5,376 bases of DNA from Clostridiaceae bacterium (GTDB lineage Bacteria; Bacillota_A; Clostridia; Acetivibrionales; Acetivibrionaceae). A model generated the notes under the pieces. That model did no database searches. It was not told where the DNA came from and saw only the letters and a list, made by a program, of their open reading frames with translations. The stretch lies in the NCBI GenBank assembly GCA_012513545.1, contig JAAZCB010000423.1, forward strand, positions 1 to 5,376. Reading direction: 5' to 3'. Positions 1-4,911 of this stretch are shown piece by piece (the first letter of the stretch is position 1; each line of letters begins with the position of its first letter). Position numbers and translations under genes: made by a program.

Positions 1-83
1 CATACCGAACACGGCAGTTAAGCTTCTCAGTGCCGATGATACTTGGATGGCGACGTCCCGGGAAAGTAGGTCGCTGCCAGATT
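1..83 (+). rRNA. rrf: 5S ribosomal RNA, 3' part (5' end off-window)
   Basis: This is the 3' two-thirds of a 5S rRNA, the small RNA of the large ribosomal subunit. The conserved loop-B/C stretch CCGAACACGGCAGTTAAG lies at 5-22. The helix IV hairpin begins at about 42, is closed by a GCGA (GNRA-type) loop at 50-53, and is followed by GGGAAAGTAGGTCGCTGCCAG, the typical end of the molecule. The first 35 or so bases lie left of the window. The 3' end at about 82-83 is estimated from the usual length and from the end of helix I, so it may be off by a few bases. As the last gene of a usual rrn operon it implies 16S and 23S genes to the left. Confidence 0.95.
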
Positions 84-88
84 TATAT

Positions 89-127
89 CAAAGCCTTATG
101 GTCTATTCCATAAGGCTTTGTTCATTT
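89..127 (+). terminator. Intrinsic terminator of the rRNA operon
   Basis: A perfect 13-bp inverted repeat (CAAAGCCTTATGG at 89-101, its complement at 108-120) encloses a six-base loop, TCTATT. It sits six bases after the 5S rRNA. The T-rich tail (TTTGTTCATTTA, from 117) is interrupted rather than a clean U-run. Position and stem strength make it the likely transcription end of the rrn operon, shielding the protease gene from rRNA read-through. Confidence 0.85.
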
Positions 128-205
128 ATGAGCCATTTCCCTAAGGATTGATATTAGAGCTTTATTCAGTCAGATTACAAAATACGAAGCGGGCGAAAAT
201 ATCTC

Positions 206-225
206 ATAAAATCTTATAAAATCTT
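206..225. repeat. Tandem direct repeat of ATAAAATCTT
   Basis: ATAAAATCTT occurs twice without a gap, at 206-215 and 216-225, 15 bases before a TTGACA hexamer at 241. A period of about one helical turn is what OmpR/PhoB-family regulators or UP-element contacts often use, so it may be a binding site. In DNA this AT-rich it may equally be chance. The core TAAAATCTT recurs once more at 4018-4026. Confidence 0.4.
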
Positions 226-240
226 AACATTTTTTTTAAT

Positions 241-295
241 TTGACATAGAATTAGACATCGATTATGTATTTTACTAACAATAGTGTGCTATAAT
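241..295 (+). promoter_or_regulatory. Upstream promoter candidates (TTGACA; extended -10)
   Basis: A consensus -35 hexamer TTGACA lies at 241-246, but its best-spaced -10 (TATGTA at 264-269, spacer 17) is poor. Separately, TGCTATAAT at 287-295 is a perfect extended -10 (TGN plus TATAAT) with a weak -35 (GTATTT at 267-272). Extended -10 promoters can work without a good -35, so a start near 302 is plausible. A further TGATATACT at 361-369 is a weaker extended -10. Any of these would read toward the protease gene. Confidence 0.45.
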
Positions 296-381
296 TTTAT
301 ACACAATAGAATATATTTTGCAAAAAAAACACTATAAATCAATATTCCTTGTCTTTATTGTGATATACTTACATTGAAATG

Positions 382-400
382 CTTTTTTTATAAAAAAAAG
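382..400 (+). promoter_or_regulatory. T-tract/A-tract palindrome, UP-element-like
   Basis: C-T7 (382-389) followed by AT and A8-G (392-400) makes a near-perfect 19-base palindrome ending two bases before the -35 box at 403. Phased A/T tracts directly upstream of -35 are the hallmark of UP elements bound by the RNA polymerase alpha C-terminal domain, so it may strengthen that promoter. It is too AT-rich to act as a stable terminator. Confidence 0.4.
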
Positions 401-402
401 TA

Positions 403-436
403 TTTACATAGGGAATTATGCAAAATATTATATAAT
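403..436 (+). promoter_or_regulatory. Best sigma-A promoter for the protease gene
   Basis: TTTACA (403-408, five of six to consensus) is separated by 17 bases from TATTAT (426-431, five of six), which runs directly into a second box, TATAAT (431-436). Transcription would start at about 438-443, giving a leader of roughly 190 nt before the TTG start at 635. An A/T-tract element lies immediately upstream. It is the best-matched pair in the spacer, assigned by consensus only. Confidence 0.65.
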
Positions 437-466
437 TGTGATGTAAAAGAATGTGGTGCAATAATT
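414..466. repeat. Imperfect inverted repeat flanking the -10 region
   Basis: AATTATGCA (414-422) and TGCAATAATT (457-466) are complementary apart from one extra base in the right arm. The arms lie on either side of the -10 boxes and the predicted start, which is where a dimeric repressor could sit. The 34-base gap is long for a simple operator, and the AT content makes chance likely. No regulator is assigned. Confidence 0.25.
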
Positions 467-513
467 ACAAAATAAAGAACTTTTGATTTATATAGAATTT
501 ATAGATAAGTATC

Positions 514-573
514 GTCTCATAGCAAGTCTAATATGCTGACATTGATTATTACAGAAGTCAAAGTCTATGAAAC
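514..573 (+). promoter_or_regulatory. Possible structured leader element
   Basis: GTCTCATAG (514-522) can pair with CTATGAAAC (565-573) with a single C-A mismatch. Inside it, CAAGTC (523-528) can pair with GACATTG (538-544) around one bulged A, leaving the nine-base loop TAATATGCT. This gives a compact folded element in the transcribed leader. It does not match any riboswitch consensus I recognise, and the stem is short enough to be chance. It overlaps a short open frame starting at 533. Confidence 0.25.
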
Positions 574-621
574 GCTACATAAACAAAATGGAAATGAAAT
601 CCTGCTTAGAGATTAATTTTT

Positions 622-628
622 GGGGGGA
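622..628 (+). promoter_or_regulatory. Ribosome binding site deciding the TTG start at 635
   Basis: A run of six G residues followed by A (GGGGGGA) pairs with the anti-Shine-Dalgarno end of 16S rRNA, allowing G-U pairs. It ends about six to seven bases before TTG at 635, which is ideal spacing. A reading from TTG at 620 would start inside this element, and ATG at 647 would be 19 bases away. Both are less likely. Confidence 0.75.
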
Positions 629-634
629 AATGAA

Positions 635-3600
635 TTGATAAACAACATGTGGAAAGCAATATTTGTGAAAATCATTATTTTTGTTTTGTTATTCTCACAC
701 AGTAGTACTGTATTTGCTAAATTATCAATTATTACTGATCTTTCAGAAGTTGAACCGGTTATACAGGAGGATGAAACATTTAGCAGTACCGAGGAATCTG
801 TAAAGACAAAATGCGAAGGTGAAAGAAATACATGCTTGTCTGAAGGCAAGGCACTAAAGGATAATTCTTCGGAAAACAGGATTGTCATAAAACTAAATGA
901 GAATATAGATTTTAAAATTGATTCCCTGACCCCAAACATCTCTATAAAATCATACAAATATAATAGTGAATTAGGTTTCGTGACCATTGACCTGTCTGAA
1001 GGTGTGGACGTTCAACATGTTCTTGGTGTTTTGAAAAATAATCCGCTTGTAGAGTATGCAGGACCTTCGTACAGGGCAAAAACCATTGGAAGCTATGACG
1101 ATAACAGTGATTTTGAATCGGTATCCGATTCAGTTTATACCTCGGTATATACATCAGAGGATCCTTATAATATAAACGGACAGCAGTGGGGCATTACTGT
1201 TACAGAGATGGTATATGCATGGAAAATGGTAAATACTGAAAAAATTAAGGATATAGTGATTGCAGTAATTGACACAGGCGTTGATTATAATCATCCGGAT
1301 CTGGCTGAGAGTATAGTTAAGAAAAATGGCAGGGTGCTTGGATACGATTATGTTAATGTTGATAACGACCCATTTGATGATAACGGTCACGGAACTCACG
1401 TTGCAGGAATTGCTGCGGCTGTTAAAGATAACGGTGAAGGTATCGCAGGTGTTGCAAGCGGTGCGAAAATAATGCCTGTTAAGGTTTTGGACGTCAACGG
1501 ACTTGGGTGGTCTGATCATATTGCAGATGGAATAATATATGCAGTACAGAATGGTGCGGATATAATAAACTTAAGTGTCGGTGTTACAGCTGATGAGCCT
1601 TATTTACATGAATCCATACGATATGCAAGGAGTCAGGGAATTGTAGTTATTGCCGCATGCGGAGGCGGCAGCCAGACATTCAGTTACCCTTCAGAATATC
1701 CTGAAGTAATTGCAGTCGGAGCGACAGATCAAAATAATGAATTATGCGAATTTTCAGGTTTAAATCCTGATCTTGTTGCTCCGGGTAACCGAATAATAAG
1801 TACCTATCCAATAGAGATTGATGTGCAGGATGGAATTCAGGACGGATATACCTTTTATAATGGCACATCAATGTCTGCACCTTTTGCGTCGGGGCTTGCT
1901 GCAATAATTTTATCATCAGCTAAAGAGGTACAATATGGCAAGTATTTGAAGGATATGACAGGTGAAATGAGAGCTTCAAAAATCGAATACTATCTTCAAA
2001 AGGGGACTTCTGATTTAGGTGAGGAAGGCTTTGACAAGTATTATGGTTCAGGTATTATTAATGCAAAAAAATTGGTGGAAAATCCTCTATATAAGACAAA
2101 TATAGGAATTTGCAGCACTAGCATCCCGTACAACATACCAGTTGATATAACAGCATATAACTACAGGGGAGAGTATAACGGATCGTTAAATACTCCTGTT
2201 ACGCTGAAGGTATTGGATTACAGGAAAAACCTGGTCAATGAAACAGTGGCGGAAGTTGTATATGGACAGGCTTATGTGGATTTAAAGGTGACGGATGTCG
2301 GAAAGTATGGAGTTATTGTTCTAGATGAAGATGATAAAAGAAGCCGGAAGGTTTGCGAAGAATTTGTGTACATACGTCCCGAGGCTCCATATTCAAGTAT
2401 GGAATCGGGCACATATACTGGAAGCCAGAAAATAACACTCTTATCAAAAACAGAGGGTGCATTCATATATTATACGTTAGACGGTAGTGAACCTTCTCTA
2501 CTTGACAGTGCTTTACTGGTAACACCGGCAGGGAAATTTGAAAGTGTTATACAGGTTGACAAGAATACAACAGTAAAGGCTTTATCATATAAAAATGGTG
2601 CAGTAAGCGGTATTAGTACATATAATTATGTAATTGTACCCGAGGTTATTCATCCTGTGGAACCTGAGGAGAAAGAAGACGAGATTAAACAGGAGACAAA
2701 AAAAGGCGGAAATTCCGGTGGCGGAGGCAGGGATATTGAGTTACCCTTTATAGAAAGTCCTGCTGCACCGGTTGAAAATTCATCAGTAGAATACTTAGGA
2801 AGTCATTTTGTTAAAACAATAGTGACACTATCGGATAACGAGAAAAAAATGGTAATTAAAACAAGCTCTGATTATTCCGGTATTAGTATTGATGATGCAG
2901 AATTTGTTGAGATAGATGCGAAATCTGAAGAGAAAATCAGTGAATATGAGATTCATTTATCGAAAGAATTCATAAATTTACTTGGCTCAAGTAATAAGTT
3001 GCTGAAATTAAGAGCAGAGGGAATAGTGCTTTCTATCGATAAAATTAATATTGTACAAGGCAATAATAAAGGGATGGAAGTCTATATAAAACGAGTTCCG
3101 TTTGAACAGGTGTATTCCGGTAAGATGATTCTTGATGCGAAATCTTTATCGGATGTATATAGTTTTAAAATGTTTTCAGAGGGCATTGAAGTATTGGACT
3201 TTTATGAAGCTGTAAATGCAGATATAGGATTTGATGAAAAAACTGCAAGCAAAAAAAATAGAGTGGGTGTCTTTTGCTTCAGTGATAATAGCATGAAATG
3301 GGAATACTCGGTTGGAAGAATGAATAAAGACAATATAATTAACTTTAATGTAAATGCTTCTTCAGCTTATGTTGTTATAGAGTATGACAAAACATTTAAG
3401 GACATAAAAAATCACTGGGCTAAAGATAAGATAGAAATGTTGGCTTCCAGGCAGATTGTCATGGGAATGGACGACAATAGTTTTTTGCCTGACTGCAATG
3501 TAAACAGAGCCCAATTTGTAACAATGCTGGTAAGTGCATTAGGTATAAGAGAAGAAAATAAGAACATTCCTTTTACTGACATTGAGAATGCGTGGTATAC

Positions 3601-3946
3601 AACTGCCATTAAAAATGCGTATGCAGCAGGAATAGTTCTTGGAACGGATGAGAAACATTTCTCACCTGATAATAATATAACACGTGAGCAAATGGCTACT
3701 ATATTAATTCAGTCATTTGAGTATTTTATGGGTAGAAACGCCGAGGAGCTTAAGTTAAAAGAGCCAAAAGAGTATACAGATGAAAAGGAAATAAGCGAAT
3801 GGGCCAGGAAAAAAATACTTGAAGCATATATGATGGATTTATTGACAGGTTATGAAGATGGATCGTTTAAACCACAAAGTTATACAACCCGCGCAGAAGC
3901 GGCAGTGAGCATTAGTAGATTGATGGATATTCTTGGGTTGCTGTAG
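635..3946 (+). CDS. SLH-anchored subtilisin-like (S8) serine protease
   Basis: Predicted cell-surface serine endopeptidase of 1103 residues. The TTG start at 635 is chosen from the GGGGGG Shine-Dalgarno. Domains: signal peptide 1-28 (KAIFVKIIIFVLLF core, VFA before the cut); acidic spacer with Cys60 and Cys67; I9-like propeptide about 80-148; S8 catalytic domain about 180-483 with Asp213 (VIDTGVD), His252 (GHGTHVAG) and Ser412 (NGTSMSAP); beta-sandwich-like segment about 488-585; chitobiase C-terminal-like domain about 590-667 (YYTLDGSEPS); Glu/Lys then Gly-rich linker 668-710; unassigned beta-rich region about 712-918; three SLH domains at about 920-962, 980-1023 and 1047-1097, with NRAQ, TREQ and TRAE motifs. 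SLH domains bind pyruvylated wall polymers, so the protein should be exported and held on the wall. The oxyanion-hole Asn (AAGN in relatives) is Gly344 here (AACGGG), which may weaken catalysis. The substrate is unknown. The gene appears monocistronic. Confidence 0.93.
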   Translation: MINNMWKAIFVKIIIFVLLFSHSSTVFAKLSIITDLSEVEPVIQEDETFSSTEESVKTKCEGERNTCLSEGKALKDNSSENRIVIKLNENIDFKIDSLTPNISIKSYKYNSELGFVTIDLSEGVDVQHVLGVLKNNPLVEYAGPSYRAKTIGSYDDNSDFESVSDSVYTSVYTSEDPYNINGQQWGITVTEMVYAWKMVNTEKIKDIVIAVIDTGVDYNHPDLAESIVKKNGRVLGYDYVNVDNDPFDDNGHGTHVAGIAAAVKDNGEGIAGVASGAKIMPVKVLDVNGLGWSDHIADGIIYAVQNGADIINLSVGVTADEPYLHESIRYARSQGIVVIAACGGGSQTFSYPSEYPEVIAVGATDQNNELCEFSGLNPDLVAPGNRIISTYPIEIDVQDGIQDGYTFYNGTSMSAPFASGLAAIILSSAKEVQYGKYLKDMTGEMRASKIEYYLQKGTSDLGEEGFDKYYGSGIINAKKLVENPLYKTNIGICSTSIPYNIPVDITAYNYRGEYNGSLNTPVTLKVLDYRKNLVNETVAEVVYGQAYVDLKVTDVGKYGVIVLDEDDKRSRKVCEEFVYIRPEAPYSSMESGTYTGSQKITLLSKTEGAFIYYTLDGSEPSLLDSALLVTPAGKFESVIQVDKNTTVKALSYKNGAVSGISTYNYVIVPEVIHPVEPEEKEDEIKQETKKGGNSGGGGRDIELPFIESPAAPVENSSVEYLGSHFVKTIVTLSDNEKKMVIKTSSDYSGISIDDAEFVEIDAKSEEKISEYEIHLSKEFINLLGSSNKLLKLRAEGIVLSIDKINIVQGNNKGMEVYIKRVPFEQVYSGKMILDAKSLSDVYSFKMFSEGIEVLDFYEAVNADIGFDEKTASKKNRVGVFCFSDNSMKWEYSVGRMNKDNIINFNVNASSAYVVIEYDKTFKDIKNHWAKDKIEMLASRQIVMGMDDNSFLPDCNVNRAQFVTMLVSALGIREENKNIPFTDIENAWYTTAIKNAYAAGIVLGTDEKHFSPDNNITREQMATILIQSFEYFMGRNAEELKLKEPKEYTDEKEISEWARKKILEAYMMDLLTGYEDGSFKPQSYTTRAEAAVSISRLMDILGLL

Positions 3947-4001
3947 ATAAACTCTGATAAGAATCTTAAGAGATAGCAGTAATTAAGCCTGGATTTCCTT
4001 T

Positions 4002-4053
4002 ATATTGAAGCACAATGTAAAATCTTTATCGCAATAAAGATAGCATTCAATAT
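4002..4053. repeat. Long imperfect hairpin in the protease 3' region
   Basis: The outer arms ATATTGAAGC (4002-4011) and GCATTCAATAT (4043-4053) form ten pairs with one bulged A. After a ten-base one-sided internal loop, ATCTTTAT (4022-4029) and ATAAAGAT (4034-4041) form eight perfect pairs around a CGCA loop. It could be a transcript-end or stability element for the protease mRNA about 55 bases after its stop codon. No T-run follows on either strand, so a standard intrinsic terminator is unlikely. Confidence 0.45.
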
Positions 4054-4124
4054 GAAATTAAATTCGCAAAATATCAGTGTTTGTATGTGAACAGTAATAT
4101 TTTTAGTGAGTGCTTTAATAAAGC

Positions 4125-4163
4125 AGCAATATAGGATAAAAAGTCATGCAGGTAGCAATATAG
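4125..4163. repeat. Short direct repeat AGCAATATAG
   Basis: AGCAATATAG is present at 4125-4134 and again at 4154-4163, a 29-base offset. The first copy overlaps the right arm of the small hairpin at 4111-4125. No function is evident and chance is possible in AT-rich DNA. Confidence 0.3.
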
Positions 4164-4180
4164 AATCCCATGATTTACAT

Positions 4181-4210
4181 AGCTTAAAAAAACAGCCTGG
4201 TTTTTGAGCT
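4181..4210 (-). terminator. Candidate terminator of the two-component operon
   Basis: AGCTTAAAAA (4181-4190) and TTTTTGAGCT (4201-4210) are inverted repeats around a ten-base loop, with one G-T position. Read on the minus strand, the transcript passes through AAAAACCAGGCTG and then a seven-U run, overlapping and following the regulator's stop codon. The GC content of the stem is low and the U-run lies inside the right arm, so termination is likely weak. It could act in either direction. Confidence 0.35.
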
Positions 4211-4911
4211 CAACGTTTCATCCTGTAACCGGCTCCCCAGACGGTTTCTATATACTGAGGATCTGAGGGAGTGGATTCTATCTTTTCGCGTATACGTGCA
4301 ACATGGACCGTTACAGTGGCAGCATCACCAAGGGAATCAAAGCCCCAGATCTTATCGAAAAGCTCGTCTCTTCCATATACCCTGTCAGGGTTCTGAGCAA
4401 GGAATAACAAGAGCTCAAACTCTTTTTGCGTCATATTGACTTCCTTGTTGTTTACAAATACACGCCTGGAATCCTTATGTATTTCAAGTCCACGAATACT
4501 AAGAATAGAACTGGATGAATTGTTTCCATTTCCGAATTTGGTTTTAAACCTTTCATATTTTGCAATATGCGAATTAACCCTTGCCACCAGTTCACCGGGG
4601 CTGAAGGGCTTTGTTATATAGTCATCGGCTCCAAGTCTTAACCCTCTTATTTTATCAAGCTCTTCCTTTTTTGCTGATACAATAAGCACAGGGACGTTCT
4701 TTTCGTCCCGTATGCTCTTCAATATCTCAAAGCCGTCAAGACCCGGCAGCATGACGTCCAATATTATTAGATCGTAATCATTTTCGTTTATGGCTTTAAG
4801 TCCGTCAATTCCATTGCCGCATATGGTAACCCCGAAACCGTTTACTTCAAGATAATCCTGAAGAAGTTCAGCTATACTCGGATCGTCTTCAACTACAATT
4901 ATTCTTTTCAT
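4210..4911 (-). CDS. OmpR/PhoB-family response regulator
   Basis: DNA-binding response regulator of 233 residues, full length for the family. The receiver domain spans about 1-118: acidic pocket Glu8-Asp9-Asp10, phosphoacceptor Asp52 (LIILDVMLPGLDG), the Thr/Ser switch residue Ser79 (LIVSAKK), Tyr98, and Lys101 in the KPFSPGEL motif. A Ser/Asn-rich linker (about 128-136) leads to the winged-helix domain at about 137-232, with the recognition helix around 197-211 (AATVTVHVARIREKI) and the wing ending VWGAGYRMKR. It should be phosphorylated by the kinase encoded just upstream and then bind direct-repeat promoter sites in the cytoplasm. The ATG overlaps the kinase stop as ATGA, suggesting translational coupling. 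The target genes and signal cannot be read from the sequence, so no symbol is given. Confidence 0.96.
   Translation of the reverse strand: MKRIIVVEDDPSIAELLQDYLEVNGFGVTICGNGIDGLKAINENDYDLIILDVMLPGLDGFEILKSIRDEKNVPVLIVSAKKEELDKIRGLRLGADDYITKPFSPGELVARVNSHIAKYERFKTKFGNGNNSSSSILSIRGLEIHKDSRRVFVNNKEVNMTQKEFELLLFLAQNPDRVYGRDELFDKIWGFDSLGDAATVTVHVARIREKIESTPSDPQYIETVWGAGYRMKR

Larger units (their letters stand above)
121..634 (+). other. AT-rich spacer and leader before the protease gene
   Basis: About 500 bases lie between the rRNA terminator and the protease start with no convincing gene. The stretch is very AT-rich and contains a tandem decamer (206-225), several sigma-A-like promoter elements (241-295, 361-369, 403-436), an AT palindrome (382-400), an inverted repeat around the best -10 box (414-466), and a leader of nearly 200 nt with an imperfect stem (514-573) and a short open frame (533-616). 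No known riboswitch consensus, tRNA or insertion-sequence end was recognised. Confidence 0.7.
3947..4209. other. Convergent spacer with several inverted repeats
   Basis: The spacer separates the protease stop from the converging response regulator and holds no supportable gene. It contains a long two-part hairpin (4002-4053), a six-bp hairpin (TGCTTT at 4111-4116 with AAAGCA at 4120-4125, loop AAT), a ten-base direct repeat AGCAATATAG (4125-4134 and 4154-4163), and a stem at 4181-4210. None is a textbook GC-rich hairpin with a T-run, so where either transcript ends is not evident. Confidence 0.6.

Noticed and set aside
316..325. Palindrome TTTTGCAAAA in the spacer
   Set aside because: Short AT palindromes are expected by chance in DNA of this composition, and its position suggests no function.
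438..619. A cyclic-di-GMP or other known riboswitch in the leader
   Set aside because: The conserved core elements of the classes I know (for example the GEMM core) are not present, and only a generic imperfect stem is seen.
121..619. Insertion-sequence, CRISPR or attachment-site remnants next to the rRNA operon
   Set aside because: No terminal inverted repeats, regularly spaced repeats, tRNA end or recombinase fragment could be found.
613..1916. Minus-strand open frames opposite the protease (613-987, 942-1154, 1154-1519, 1680-1916)
   Set aside because: They are antisense shadows of a clear S8 protease. None has a recognisable motif or plausible ribosome site, and they overlap each other.
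2272..3609. Minus-strand open frames at 2272-2466 and 3412-3609
   Set aside because: They lie opposite the chitobiase-like and SLH coding regions, and their translations show no domain.
4052..4090. A 12-codon open frame (ATG at 4052) in the convergent spacer
   Set aside because: It is too short, has no ribosome site, and begins inside a hairpin arm.
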